A stretch of 64,000 nucleotides of DNA from Collinsella aerofaciens (GTDB lineage: Bacteria > Actinomycetota > Coriobacteriia > Coriobacteriales > Coriobacteriaceae). The stretch is taken from contig JAPJOH010000007.1 in assembly GCA_030826265.1 (NCBI GenBank), positions 31,678 to 95,677 on the forward strand, in the 5' to 3' direction. The position numbers were made by a program, and so were the translations under genes. The stretch's first letter is position 1; the number at the start of each line of letters is the position of its first letter. The notes below the pieces were generated by a model, which was not told where the DNA came from, did no database searches, and saw nothing but the letters and a program-made list of their open reading frames with translations. Shown in pieces: positions 1-8,947 of the stretch.

Positions 1-288
1 GAGATGGCCAAGTACTGCGGCATCGAGGGCAAGGACGACAAGGAGGTCTTCGAGAACTTCATCACGAAGCTCGAGGAGCTCAAGGACTTCATCGGCGTCA
101 AGAAGACCATCGCCGACTACGGTGTTGACGAGCAGTACTTCCTCGACACCCTCGACGAGATGACCGAGCAGGCATTCAACGACCAGTGCACCGGCGCTAA
201 CCCGCGCTACCCGCTCATGAGCGAGATCAAGGAGCTCTACCTGGACGCCTACTACGGCCGCGAGCCCCAGGATTACGCCGTCTGCTAG
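1..288 (+). CDS. adhE: AdhE bifunctional acetaldehyde-CoA/alcohol dehydrogenase, C-terminal end (5' truncated by the window)
   Basis: AdhE reduces acetyl-CoA to acetaldehyde and then ethanol, reoxidising NADH during fermentation. Only the last 95 codons are present; the frame is open from base 1, so the start lies outside. The motif FNDQCTGANPRYPL followed by a helix ending in YYGREP matches the extreme C-terminus of the iron-dependent alcohol dehydrogenase domain of AdhE. A stand-alone Fe-ADH has a related tail, but DQCTGANPRYP is most typical of AdhE. The stop TAG is followed by a hairpin. The full domain set cannot be confirmed from this fragment. Confidence 0.85.
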   Translation, partial: EMAKYCGIEGKDDKEVFENFITKLEELKDFIGVKKTIADYGVDEQYFLDTLDEMTEQAFNDQCTGANPRYPLMSEIKELYLDAYYGREPQDYAVC

Positions 289-308
289 TTTTTAGCACGG
301 TTATTTGC

Positions 309-350
309 GGCGGGGGTGCACGGGTGTACGCACGCCCCCGCCGTTGCTTC
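309..350 (+). terminator. Intrinsic terminator-like hairpin after adhE
   Basis: GGCGGGG-GTGC (309-319) pairs with GCAC...CCCCGCC (330-342) with a two-base bulge. The tail is only moderately T-rich. It sits between the adhE stop and the next gene's SD, so it probably limits readthrough. Confidence 0.5.
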
Positions 351-376
351 TATCGCATCGTTGAAAGGATGCAATC

Positions 377-1141
377 ATGCTGCTCCCCGATTCCAAGACC
401 GAGCTCGTCCGTCGCGGCAACAAGGTCGTTTACGACCTGGGCGACAAGATCGTCAAGGTCTTCAACGAGACCAAGCCCGTCTCCGACGTGTTCAACGAGG
501 CTTTGAATCTTGCCCGCATCAATGAGTGCGGCATCCGCAGCCCCAAGGCGCTCGAGGTTTCTCAGCTCGAGAACGCCAACGGCTGGGCGCTCGTGACCGA
601 GAAGGTTCCGGGCACCACCCTTGCCGAGAAGATGACTGCCGAGCCCCAGCGCTTTGGTGAGTACCTCGAGATGTTCGTCGACCTCCAGATCGAGATCCAC
701 GGTTACACCTCCCCGCTGCTCAACCGTCAGCGCGACAAGTTCGCCCGCATGATCGACAGCCTTGATCAGCTCAATGCCACCACGCGCTACAACCTTCAGG
801 AGCGCCTGGACGGCATGACCAAGGAGTTCAAGGTCTGCCACGGCGACTTCAACCCCTCCAACGTCATCGTCGGCGACGACGGCCAGCTCTATGTGTGCGA
901 CTGGGCACACGCCACCCAGGGCTCCCCTGCTGCCGACGTTGCCACCACCCACCTGCTCTTCGCCCTCAACAGCAAGGATCAGGCTGAGGCCTACCTGGAG
1001 CTCTACTGCGACCGCGCCGACATGCCCATGCAGGTCGTGCGTCAGTGGACGAGCATCGTCGCCGCTTCCGAGCTCGCTCGTAAGCGCAACGTGAACGATG
1101 AGTTCCTGAAGAACTGGATCGACGTCGTCGATTATCAGTAA
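377..1141 (+). CDS. Aminoglycoside phosphotransferase (APH)-fold small-molecule kinase, substrate unknown
   Basis: A 254-residue protein with the APH/choline-kinase type of kinase fold. The catalytic loop HGDFNPSN (residues 155-162) has the Asp and Asn expected for phosphotransfer, and CDWAHA (174-179) supplies the metal-binding Asp in place of DFG. Near the N-terminus, KIVKVF resembles the ATP-binding Lys strand. APH-fold proteins phosphorylate choline, fructosamine, homoserine or antibiotics; nothing here decides the substrate, and resistance should not be assumed. The ATG at 377 is preceded by GAAAGGA at good spacing. It stands alone between two terminators, so it is probably monocistronic. 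Confidence 0.8.
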   Translation: MLLPDSKTELVRRGNKVVYDLGDKIVKVFNETKPVSDVFNEALNLARINECGIRSPKALEVSQLENANGWALVTEKVPGTTLAEKMTAEPQRFGEYLEMFVDLQIEIHGYTSPLLNRQRDKFARMIDSLDQLNATTRYNLQERLDGMTKEFKVCHGDFNPSNVIVGDDGQLYVCDWAHATQGSPAADVATTHLLFALNSKDQAEAYLELYCDRADMPMQVVRQWTSIVAASELARKRNVNDEFLKNWIDVVDYQ

Positions 1142-1175
1142 TATCTGAGCGATTTATTTCGCATCGGAGGCACAA

Positions 1176-1216
1176 GAAAACCCCGCAGCTCATTTGGGCT
1201 GTGGGGTTTTCCTTTT
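1176..1216 (+). terminator. Intrinsic terminator after the APH-fold kinase
   Basis: A stem of GAAAACCCCGCAGC (1176-1189) and GCTGTGGGGTTTTC (1198-1211), with one wobble pair, is followed by a T-rich tail. Because A and T runs sit at the stem base it may also work from the minus strand. Confidence 0.85.
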
Positions 1217-1243
1217 AGATATTGAGAATGCTACAAGATAAAA

Positions 1244-1288
1244 GGACAGCCCCGCATCTCCCCAATCTGGAGAAATGCGGGGCCGTCC
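1244..1288 (-). terminator. Intrinsic terminator of the pyrH...proS operon
   Basis: Imperfect inverted repeat GGAC-GCCCCGCAT-CTCC / GGAG-ATGCGGGGC-GTCC, read on the minus strand and followed by CCTTTTATCTT. It lies just downstream of proS. The outer arm reads GGGACGGCCCCGCAT on the minus strand, which shares GGGACGG with the REP elements elsewhere in the window; this may be chance. Confidence 0.8.
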
Positions 1289-1318
1289 CGTATATCGAAC
1301 TACAAGCGAAATCGTCGA

Positions 1319-3040
1319 TTAACGGCGGGCTGCCTTAACAAGCTCGGCAACCTTGGCAACGACCTCGTCGGTCGCCACGTCCTCGCGCTCGCCCGTAGCA
1401 CGGTCCTTGAGCTCAACGGTGCCATTCTTAAGGCCACGCTTACCCAGAACGACCTGATACGGGAAGCCCATAAGGTCGTTGTCGGCGAACTTGAAGCCGG
1501 GACGCTCGTCGCGGTCGTCGACGACAACCTCGATACCCTCGGCGCACAGGCCATCAACGATCTGCTCGCAGACGGTAGCGCACTCCTCCTTCTTGGGATC
1601 GAGCGGAATCACCGCAACCTCGTACGGGGCAACGGAGACCGGCCAGACGATACCGTGCTCGTCGTTGTGCTGCTCCACGACGGCAGCGAGCGAGCGGGAC
1701 ACACCAACGCCGTAGCAGCCCATGATGAGCGGCTTCTCCTTGCCGTCCTCGTCCATAAAGGTGGCACCCATGGCCTCGGAATACTTGGTGCCCAGCTGGA
1801 AGACCTGAGAGACCTCGATGCCGCGGGCAGCGGAGAGCGGCTTGCCGCAGTGCGGGCAGGGGTCGCCGGCGACAACGGTGACCAGATCGGCCCACTCATC
1901 GACGGTAAAGTCGTGCTCGGGGCAGGCACCGGTAAAGTGATAATCGACCTCGTTGGCACCGCAGGCCCACTGCTTGGAATCGCGCAGGCTCTCGTCGCAC
2001 ACCAGACGAATGCCATCGGGCAGGTTAACCGGTCCGATAAAGCCCTTGTGCAGACCGTTCGCCTGAAGCTCCTCGTCGGTCATCATGCGATAGCCCTTGC
2101 CAAAGACGTGCTCGGCCTTGCAATCGTTGAGCTCGTGATCGCCCGGAACAATGGCCACGACGGGCTTGCCCTCGGCGTCGATGAGTGCCAGCGACTTGCG
2201 CGTGCCGTTCTCGGGGAAGCCGAAGAACTTTGCAACGGCCTCGATGGTGCCCATGCCCGGAGTCTCGACCTTGGAAAGCGTACCGTCGCCAGGACCCTCG
2301 GCCACAACGACCTTGGTGCTTGCCGCCTCGTCATCGGCAGCAAAGCCGCAATCGTCGCAGTAGACGAGCGAAGCCTCGCCGGCGTCGGCCAAAGCCATGT
2401 ACTCGACGGAGGTATCGCCACCGATCTCACCGGAGTCGGCAACAACGGGCAGGGCCTTGATATAGCAGCGCTCGCAGATGTTAGCGTAGGCCTGCTTCAT
2501 CTTGTCGTACTCCTCCTGCAGACTCTCCTGCGTGGCGGAGAAGCTGTAGGCGTCCTTCATGATGAACTCGCGACCGCGCATCAGGCCAAAGCGGGGGCGG
2601 AACTCGTCGCGGAACTTATCCTGGATGTGGTAGAGGTTAACGGGTAGCTGCTTGTAGGAGCGCAGCTCATTGCGCACCAGGGCCGTGACGGTCTCCTCGT
2701 GCGTGGGGCCCAGGACGAACTCGCGACCGTGACGGTCGTCAAAGCGCACAAGCTCCTTGCCATAGGCGTCGATGCGGCCGGACTCACGCCACAACTCGGC
2801 ATCGACCATGATAGGCATCATAAGCTCCTGGGCGCCGGCGGCGTCCATCTCGTCGCGCACGATGTTCTCGATCTTGCGAATCGAGCGCCAAGCAAGCGGC
2901 AGGTAGGAATATAGACCGGCGGCCTCCTTGCGGATCATGCCGGCACGGAGCAGCAGACGGTGGCTGGCGAGCTCAGCGTCCGCCGGATCCTCTTTAAGCG
3001 TCGGCGCATAAAGCTTAGACATATACATTGCTCGGGTCAT
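1319..3040 (-). CDS. proS: Prolyl-tRNA synthetase (bacterial type, with editing insertion)
   Basis: ProRS charges tRNA-Pro using ATP in the cytoplasm. At 573 residues it has the length of the bacterial class II form: the catalytic core carries GPTHEE (111-116) and motif 2 in RDEFRPRFGLMRGREF (144-159), the INS editing domain occupies roughly 235-395, motif 3 is near GVGVSRSLAA, and the anticodon-binding domain is at the C-terminus. The ATG directly abuts the ispG stop and is preceded by GAGGAG (3047-3052) inside the end of ispG, so the genes are translationally coupled. An alternative start at MSKLYAP six codons in lacks this SD. Last gene of the long minus-strand operon. Confidence 0.97.
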   Translation of the reverse strand: MTRAMYMSKLYAPTLKEDPADAELASHRLLLRAGMIRKEAAGLYSYLPLAWRSIRKIENIVRDEMDAAGAQELMMPIMVDAELWRESGRIDAYGKELVRFDDRHGREFVLGPTHEETVTALVRNELRSYKQLPVNLYHIQDKFRDEFRPRFGLMRGREFIMKDAYSFSATQESLQEEYDKMKQAYANICERCYIKALPVVADSGEIGGDTSVEYMALADAGEASLVYCDDCGFAADDEAASTKVVVAEGPGDGTLSKVETPGMGTIEAVAKFFGFPENGTRKSLALIDAEGKPVVAIVPGDHELNDCKAEHVFGKGYRMMTDEELQANGLHKGFIGPVNLPDGIRLVCDESLRDSKQWACGANEVDYHFTGACPEHDFTVDEWADLVTVVAGDPCPHCGKPLSAARGIEVSQVFQLGTKYSEAMGATFMDEDGKEKPLIMGCYGVGVSRSLAAVVEQHNDEHGIVWPVSVAPYEVAVIPLDPKKEECATVCEQIVDGLCAEGIEVVVDDRDERPGFKFADNDLMGFPYQVVLGKRGLKNGTVELKDRATGEREDVATDEVVAKVAELVKAARR

Positions 3041-4123
3041 TTATTTCTCCTCAATAAGCTTGTCGACCTCGACCATAAGCGCGTCGACAATTTGGTCCTC
3101 AGCTACTTTACCAATGATCTGGCCATGCGAAAAGAGCAAGGCCTGACCACGTCCGCAAGCAACGCCCAGATCGGCATCAGAAGCCTCGCCGGGGCCATTA
3201 ACGGCACATCCCATCACAGCGATCGAAAGCGGCGCGGAGTAGTTCTTAAGCCGCTCGGTAACCTCCTCGGCAATGGGAATAAGGTTAACCTGGCAGCGGG
3301 CGCATGTGGGGCACGAGACAATCTCGGGGCCACGGCGACGCAGGCCCAACGACTGCAGTATACCCCAGGCAACCGGCGGCTCCTCAACCGGATCGGCTGT
3401 GAGCGACACACGCATGGTGTCGCCAATGCCTTCGGAAAGCAAGATACCCAAGCCTACAGAGCTCTTGATGGTGCCCTGGAGCTTGGTCCCCGCCTCCGTC
3501 ACGCCCAGGTGAAGCGGAACGTGGGGAATCTCACGCGACAGGGCTCGATAGGTATCGAGCGTCGTTTGCACGCTATGGGCCTTGGCCGAAAGCACAATGT
3601 TCGTAAAGCCGCGGTCCTCAAAGTGCTTGACGAAGCGCTCGCTCGACATCACGAGCTTTTCGGGCTGCGTGAGGTCTTCGCGCTCGGCGATATCCTGCTC
3701 AAGCGAACCGGCATTGACGCCGATACGAATCGCACAGCCCGCGGCGCCGGCGGCGTCGATCACGGCATCGACCTTGGCCCAATCGCCAATGTTGCCGGGA
3801 TTGATGCGGAGCTTGGCGGCACCGGCCTCCACAGCGCCAATGGCCAGCTTGTGGTTAAAGTGGATATCGGCAACGATTGGCACCGGAGACTCGGCACAGA
3901 TGGTGCGGAAACCCTCAAGCGCGGCCTCGGTGGGCACGCTCACACGCACGATATCGCAGCCAGCCTGCGCCAACGCGCACACTTGCGCAAGCGTTGCCTG
4001 GGCGTCAGCGGTATCGGTGCAGGTCATGGATTGGACCACCACCGGCGCGCCGCCACCGATCTGCACACCGCCCACATGCACGGGGCGCGTCAACTCGCGA
4101 GGCAAAGGATGGGATAAAGACAA
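3041..4123 (-). CDS. ispG: 4-hydroxy-3-methylbut-2-enyl diphosphate synthase (flavodoxin/ferredoxin type)
   Basis: IspG (GcpE) converts MEcPP to HMBPP, the penultimate MEP-pathway step, using a [4Fe-4S] cluster. The cluster ligands are visible as CPTCARC and, 30-40 residues later, MGCAVNGPGE. The TIM barrel opens with VQSMTCTDT. The open frame extends back into rseP, but the supported start is TTG at 4123: AGGGGAG (4132-4138) lies 8 nt upstream, giving 360 residues, close to the usual bacterial length. A GTG at 4132 has no room for its SD. rseP ends at 4137, so there is no overlap. Shares its operon with dxr, cdsA and uppS. Confidence 0.96.
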   Translation of the reverse strand: MSLSHPLPRELTRPVHVGGVQIGGGAPVVVQSMTCTDTADAQATLAQVCALAQAGCDIVRVSVPTEAALEGFRTICAESPVPIVADIHFNHKLAIGAVEAGAAKLRINPGNIGDWAKVDAVIDAAGAAGCAIRIGVNAGSLEQDIAEREDLTQPEKLVMSSERFVKHFEDRGFTNIVLSAKAHSVQTTLDTYRALSREIPHVPLHLGVTEAGTKLQGTIKSSVGLGILLSEGIGDTMRVSLTADPVEEPPVAWGILQSLGLRRRGPEIVSCPTCARCQVNLIPIAEEVTERLKNYSAPLSIAVMGCAVNGPGEASDADLGVACGRGQALLFSHGQIIGKVAEDQIVDALMVEVDKLIEEK

Positions 4124-4136
4124 TCCAAACACTCCC

Positions 4137-5498
4137 CTACAGGATAAATCGAAGGACGTCGGAACGAAGCATATAGACAAACAGCAGCGCAAAGAGCGCG
4201 ATGCCCACATAGCTCACAATCGTCTGGACCTTGAGCGGAAGCTCGCGGCCAGCAATCTTTTGAATGATCTCGATGACCAGCTTGCCGCCATCGAGTGGTG
4301 GGATGGGCAGCAGGTTCATAAAGCCAAGCGAGAACGAAATGAGGGCGGCAAACGAAAGGAACGTGGCAGGGCCGGCAGCAGCAGCCTGTGAGGACATAAC
4401 GCTAATGCCCACGATCGAAGAAGACTGATCGAGAATCTCCATCGTATGCTGCGGCTGGAGCAGGCGCATCACGCCCTCCGCTGTCTGCACGACACAGGAG
4501 AACGAAAGGCGAGCCGACGTGATGGGGTCTAAACGGACCACCTGCGTAGAGGCATACACACCTAGGCGCTCGTCCTCTTTGAGCGCAACCGAGGTCGAAT
4601 GCTGCTTGCCGTCGCGCTCATACTCAATGGCGATATCGTCCTTACCGGCGGCCTTGCCGATGGCATCGTAAACGTCCATCCAGGTAGAGCACGATACTCC
4701 GTCAACCGAAAGGATCGCGTCGCCGCCCTCGATACCCGCCTTGGCGGCAATAGACCCCTCGTCAACCTGACCGATCACGTTGGTATCCATCGGCACGGTG
4801 ACACCCGCAATAGAGTAGATGCTCATAAGCAGCAAAAAGCCCGTCAGGATATTGACGAGAATGCCCGCGAGCAGCATAAAGGCGCGCTTGAGAAAACCCT
4901 GGCCCAGATAGGTATGCGAACGCTCTTGCGCAAGGAACTCGGCTTCGCCGCACGGCAGCTCCCACACATCGCCCTCGGTAGTCGCATGCTCTCGATCGAA
5001 ACGGCGGCCGTCAAAGGTGGTGTAACCCGCCGCGTCTCGCGGCAGCGTCTGATACTTGGTGGGATAGTAGCTCGGCGAGGGCTTCTCCCCTTCCTCATAC
5101 CAAGGCGCGATAGAGCCCCAACCCAAGAGCAAGGCGCATGCCTCGAGCACAACCTCCTCGGATAGCTCGAGCTCGACAGCAAGGTCGGCCACGGTCACGC
5201 GACCATGACGATAGATAGCCGCGAGCACGCGATCGGCACACGAGACGTCGGTCGGATCCATACCGCAGATGGCAGCGTAGCCACCCAGCAGCAGCGGGGT
5301 CACGCCAAACTTGGTTCCAATGCGACGCGACGTGTAATGGATGTCAAAGCGGCACGGCAGGCCCAAAAAGAACTCGGTCACACGGACGCCGCAGGCACGC
5401 GCCGCCAAAAAGTGGCCGCCCTCGTGCAAAAACACGAGGACGGAAAGCATCAGCAGGCCCCAAAAGACCGATGAGAGAACGCTCAGAACAGTATCCAT
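4137..5498 (-). CDS. rseP: Site-2 intramembrane metalloprotease (RseP/RasP family) with a large cytoplasmic-type insertion
   Basis: M50 protease that cleaves membrane-embedded substrates such as anti-sigma factors or signal-peptide remnants. Zinc ligands are HEGGH (residues 25-29) in the first helix and the LDGG motif (402-405); a PDZ domain lies around 238-320 between membrane segments, beginning with GFLKRAFMLLAG (201-212). Residues about 82-195 are an unusual insertion directly after GGYAAICGMDP: ADRVLAAIYRHGRVTVADL... reads like a winged helix, followed by a Tyr/Pro-rich stretch. Ordinary RseP goes almost straight from this point to the second membrane segment. Start is uncertain: a TTG at 5513 abuts its SD, so the ATG at 5498 is preferred. 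Lies in the usual dxr-rseP-ispG order. Confidence 0.93.
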   Translation of the reverse strand: MDTVLSVLSSVFWGLLMLSVLVFLHEGGHFLAARACGVRVTEFFLGLPCRFDIHYTSRRIGTKFGVTPLLLGGYAAICGMDPTDVSCADRVLAAIYRHGRVTVADLAVELELSEEVVLEACALLLGWGSIAPWYEEGEKPSPSYYPTKYQTLPRDAAGYTTFDGRRFDREHATTEGDVWELPCGEAEFLAQERSHTYLGQGFLKRAFMLLAGILVNILTGFLLLMSIYSIAGVTVPMDTNVIGQVDEGSIAAKAGIEGGDAILSVDGVSCSTWMDVYDAIGKAAGKDDIAIEYERDGKQHSTSVALKEDERLGVYASTQVVRLDPITSARLSFSCVVQTAEGVMRLLQPQHTMEILDQSSSIVGISVMSSQAAAAGPATFLSFAALISFSLGFMNLLPIPPLDGGKLVIEIIQKIAGRELPLKVQTIVSYVGIALFALLFVYMLRSDVLRFIL

Positions 5499-5523
5499 AA
5501 AACGAAAAAGCAATCCTTATGGG

Positions 5524-6711
5524 TTAGGAACGGGTTGCGGCGAGCACCTGCGCAGCCTTTTCACGCGCCCACGCATCGATGTCGCGAAGCTGCTCAAACG
5601 AATCGACCGCCTGCATATCGTGGGCATCCATGCAGGATTCCACAATGCGATCGATATCGGTAAAGCTACAGCCATCGTGCAGGAAGGCATCGACGGCGAC
5701 CTCGTTGGCGGCATTGAGCACGCACGGCATGGTGCCACCCGTCTTGCCGGCACGTTCGGCCAGTGCCAGACAGCGGAAGGTATCCATGTCGGCAGCATCA
5801 AACGTGAGCTGCCCCAGCTCGCGGAAATCGATACGAGGCGCCGGGGTATCCCAACGCTCGGGATACGAGAACGCGAACTGGATGGGAATACGCATGTCGG
5901 AAGCACCGAGATGCGCCATCACGGAGCCGTCGGCAAACTCGACCATAGAGTGAATCTTGGACTGACGCTGCACGACCACGTTAATGAAATCGAGGTCGCA
6001 GTTAAACAGATGCATGGCCTCAATGCGCTCTAGGCCCTTGTTCATGAGGGTGGCGGAGTCGATGGTGATCTTGGCACCCATGGCCCACGTGGGATGTGCG
6101 AGGGCATCGGCACGCGTCACGCGATTGAGCTCGTCGCGCGTACGGCCAAAGAACGGACCGCCCGAGCAGGTAAGCCAAATACAATGAGCCTCGCGCGGGT
6201 CCTCCCCCAGATAGCACTGGTAGATGGCGGAGTGCTCAGAGTCGACTGGAATAAGCTGGCCCGGTTGTGCCAACGGCATAAGCAAGTCGCCACCGACGAC
6301 GAGGGACTCCTTGTTGGCAAGGGCAAGGCGCTTATTCGAGGTCAAGGCCGCATGGCTCGCCTCGAGACCGGCGGCGCCCACAATAGCAACGAGCACGCAG
6401 TCGACATCGTCGCGACGCGCGAGCTCGCAAACCGCCTGCGCGCCAACGCCGAGCTTCGTTCCCTCGGGCAACTCCTGCAGCACGGCGTCATCGCCGTGAG
6501 CGACATCGGCCACGGCAACCGCCGGAACCGAGAACTCGCGGGCAGCGGCAACGAGCTCAGAGGTGCTGGAATTAACGGACAGTGCCGTCACCTGCAGGCG
6601 ATCAGCATGCTGACGGCACACATCGAGTGCCTGGGTGCCGATAGAGCCCGTACAACCCAGGATGGCAACACGGAGGCGTCCATCGGGGCCATACGTCGTC
6701 TGGAATGACAT
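5524..6711 (-). CDS. dxr: 1-deoxy-D-xylulose-5-phosphate reductoisomerase
   Basis: DXR catalyses the committed MEP-pathway step, rearranging and reducing DXP to MEP with NADPH. The N-terminal Rossmann fold has VAILGCTGSIG; downstream are NKESLVVGG and the metal/substrate motif VDSEHSAIYQ, and the LNAANEVAVDAFL region of the C-terminal domain. 395 residues, normal for the family. The ATG overlaps the cdsA stop by one base (TAATG), with GGAGG nine bases upstream, so it is coupled to cdsA. With ispG in the same operon it supplies isoprenoid precursor for the UppS product encoded two genes upstream. Confidence 0.97.
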   Translation of the reverse strand: MSFQTTYGPDGRLRVAILGCTGSIGTQALDVCRQHADRLQVTALSVNSSTSELVAAAREFSVPAVAVADVAHGDDAVLQELPEGTKLGVGAQAVCELARRDDVDCVLVAIVGAAGLEASHAALTSNKRLALANKESLVVGGDLLMPLAQPGQLIPVDSEHSAIYQCYLGEDPREAHCIWLTCSGGPFFGRTRDELNRVTRADALAHPTWAMGAKITIDSATLMNKGLERIEAMHLFNCDLDFINVVVQRQSKIHSMVEFADGSVMAHLGASDMRIPIQFAFSYPERWDTPAPRIDFRELGQLTFDAADMDTFRCLALAERAGKTGGTMPCVLNAANEVAVDAFLHDGCSFTDIDRIVESCMDAHDMQAVDSFEQLRDIDAWAREKAAQVLAATRS

Positions 6712-7610
6712 TACAGCACGCCTCCGATCATCAAAAGCAGCTGAGCGGTAATGCAGCCAAAGATAAGCGAGTCGCTACGGTCGAGCATGCCGCCATGGCC
6801 CGGGATAAGGTTGCCGGAATCCTTGACGCCCACGCCACGCTTGATGCGCGACTCGATAAGGTCGCCGATAACGCCCAAAATGGACACGACCACGCCGCAC
6901 AGCAGCGCATAGGGCAGGCTGAGCTTGTAGAAGTGCGTCGCCCACAGAATGAGCCAAATCAAAACCGAGCCCAGGATGCCGCCGACAAACCCCTCCCAGC
7001 TCTTTTTGGGAGAGATCTTGGGAACCATCTTGTGCTTGCCGATACGGCTGCCCACAATGTAGGCAAACGAATCGGAGACCCAAAGGGACGCGCAAACGCC
7101 CACTGAAAGCAGGGCGCCGGCAAAACCGGGCACGGCATCGCGCAGCAGCACGATAGCCGACAGCATAAAGCCAGTGTAGATGGGACCCATGAGCGTCACG
7201 GCCACATCAGAGATGCGGGTACGCGGCGACCAGACATACCAAATGCCCACAGCGAGCATCAGGGCAAAAAGCAGGGCATTCAGCAACATCGAATCGCCCA
7301 ACGCCGACAGCGGAAAGAGTACGGCGGCAGCGATACCCATGCGCTCGTTAGCCATCTTGCCATCGAGCCTCGTCATACGGAAAAACTCATAACAGCACAG
7401 ACCGCTCATGACGGAAACAAAGATGGCCGTGGGCACGATACCCAAAACCAGGCACAGGATAAAGACAACGGCGTAGACGATACCGGCGGCGGCACGGGTA
7501 ATAAAGCCCGCCAGCCACGAACCGGTGCCGCTCTTCACTGCAGGCGTTCCCGCAGTGGCAGCTTTGCGCGCAGGCGTCTTGGGAGCAGATGCCTTGGGAC
7601 GATCGGACAC
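6711..7610 (-). CDS. cdsA: Phosphatidate cytidylyltransferase
   Basis: CdsA makes CDP-diacylglycerol from phosphatidic acid and CTP in the membrane, the precursor of phosphatidylglycerol and related lipids. The C-terminal family signature is intact: KRGVGVKDSGN followed by LIPGHGGMLDRSDS. About eight hydrophobic segments follow a basic, Ala/Lys-rich N-terminal tail of roughly 30 residues. The start is GTG at 7610 with GGAGG seven bases upstream, just after the uppS stop. 299 residues. Confidence 0.95.
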   Translation of the reverse strand: MSDRPKASAPKTPARKAATAGTPAVKSGTGSWLAGFITRAAAGIVYAVVFILCLVLGIVPTAIFVSVMSGLCCYEFFRMTRLDGKMANERMGIAAAVLFPLSALGDSMLLNALLFALMLAVGIWYVWSPRTRISDVAVTLMGPIYTGFMLSAIVLLRDAVPGFAGALLSVGVCASLWVSDSFAYIVGSRIGKHKMVPKISPKKSWEGFVGGILGSVLIWLILWATHFYKLSLPYALLCGVVVSILGVIGDLIESRIKRGVGVKDSGNLIPGHGGMLDRSDSLIFGCITAQLLLMIGGVL

Positions 7611-7612
7611 GA

Positions 7613-8407
7613 TTAAGCCTCCTCGGTCTTGCTCAGTCCACCAAACCTACGGTCACGGCCCTGATAGGCCAAAATGGCGTCGACAAGGCCCCAACGATCA
7701 AAGTCGGGCCAATAGGTATCGGTGACGTAGAATTCGGAATAAGCCACCTGCCACAGCAGATAGTTCGAAAGGCGCAGCTCACCAGAAGTGCGAATCACAA
7801 GCTCAGGATCGGGAAGGCCGGCGGTATAGAGGTGGGAAGCCACCATGTCGTCATCAATTGCGCCAGGATCGATCTTACCGGCGGCAGCGTCGAGTGCGAT
7901 CTGACGGACAGCGCGGGTAATCTCGACACGCGCGCCGTAGTTGACGGCAAGCGCCAGCGTCATGCCGGTGTGATTGGCGCACTCGGCAAGACCGCGTTCA
8001 AAAACGTCGCGGGTCTTCTTGGGCAGCGCGGAAATGTCACCCAAAAAGACAACGCGCACGTTTTCGCGCTTCAGAAGCGGCAGCTCGTCGATAAATGTCT
8101 TGGCAAACAGGTGCATCAAGACGTTGACCTCATGCTGCGGGCGGTTCCAGTTTTCGGTAGAAAACGCATAGGCCGAAAGCACGTCGACGCCCAGACGCAC
8201 GCAGGCGGTAATAATCTCACGAAGGGAGACGATACCCGCCTTGTGGCCCTCGGTGCGTGCAAGACCGCGCGATGTGGCCCAACGACCATTGCCGTCCATG
8301 ATGCACGAGATATGGTGCGGAATGTTATTGAGGTCAAGGTCGGAAAAACCGACGCCCGCAGGGGCGTCGGCAAAGTACTCGACCAGTTTATGCTCGTCGT
8401 ATTGCAC
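7613..8407 (-). CDS. uppS: Isoprenyl (undecaprenyl) diphosphate synthase
   Basis: cis-Prenyltransferase that extends farnesyl diphosphate with IPP to make the C55 carrier lipid for peptidoglycan and glycan export. Motifs: HISCIMDGNGRWA with the catalytic Asp, GHKAG, FSTENWNRP, and the C-terminal RTSGELRLSNYLLWQ and SEFYVTDTYWPDF. 264 residues with a short N-terminal extension before the first motif. Start is GTG at 8407, with GGAG seven bases upstream inside the end of frr. Chain length is inferred from context. Confidence 0.96.
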   Translation of the reverse strand: MQYDEHKLVEYFADAPAGVGFSDLDLNNIPHHISCIMDGNGRWATSRGLARTEGHKAGIVSLREIITACVRLGVDVLSAYAFSTENWNRPQHEVNVLMHLFAKTFIDELPLLKRENVRVVFLGDISALPKKTRDVFERGLAECANHTGMTLALAVNYGARVEITRAVRQIALDAAAGKIDPGAIDDDMVASHLYTAGLPDPELVIRTSGELRLSNYLLWQVAYSEFYVTDTYWPDFDRWGLVDAILAYQGRDRRFGGLSKTEEA

Positions 8408-8408
8408 C

Positions 8409-8945
8409 TTAGATCTCCATGACCTCGGCTTCTTTTTCCTTCAGAAGCTCCTCGACCTTGGCGACATACTCATCGGTGTGCTTCTGGACCTTGGCCTGCT
8501 CGCGACGGACATCGTCCTCGGTGAGCTCCTCATCGCGCTCAAGCTTATTGTTGAAGTCGCGACGGATGTTACGGATAGACACCTTGGCCTGCTCGGCGTA
8601 CTCGCGGCACTCCTTGACGAGCTCGCGACGGCGCTCCTCGGTGGGAGCCGGGAACGGCAGACGAACGACGGTGCCATCGGAGTTGGGGGTAATACCCAGA
8701 TCGGAAGCGCCGATGGCCTTGACGATAGCGTTGATGAGTGCCTTGTCCCACGGCTCGATGAGCAGCATGTGGGCCTCGGGGGTCTTGACGGCGGCAACCT
8801 GCGTGACCGGCGTGGGAACACCGTAATAATCGACGGTGATGTCGGACAGAATGTTGGCATTGGCGCGGCCGGTACGGACCTTGGAGAAGTTATGCTTGAG
8901 GGACTCGAGCGACTTGTCCATATGGGCGGTGATGTTCTCTGCCAT
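8409..8945 (-). CDS. frr: Ribosome recycling factor
   Basis: RRF, with EF-G, splits the post-termination ribosome. 178 residues, nearly entirely helical and charged in the C-terminal half. Recognised from HNFSKVRTGRANANIL near the N-terminus, the YYGVPTPVTQVA segment, and IRNIRRDFNNKL. ATG at 8945 has AGGAGG seven bases upstream, and pyrH ends three bases before it: the conserved bacterial pyrH-frr pair. Confidence 0.98.
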   Translation of the reverse strand: MAENITAHMDKSLESLKHNFSKVRTGRANANILSDITVDYYGVPTPVTQVAAVKTPEAHMLLIEPWDKALINAIVKAIGASDLGITPNSDGTVVRLPFPAPTEERRRELVKECREYAEQAKVSIRNIRRDFNNKLERDEELTEDDVRREQAKVQKHTDEYVAKVEELLKEKEAEVMEI

Positions 8946-8947
8946 GC

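Noticed and set aside
377..1141. An aminoglycoside resistance gene
   Set aside because: Only the general APH-fold kinase motifs are present; this fold covers many metabolic kinases and nothing points to an antibiotic substrate.
1244..1288. A third REPIN with the outer motif GGGACGGCC
   Set aside because: It shares only GGGACGG, has a different architecture and a normal U-run, and is fully explained as the terminator after proS.
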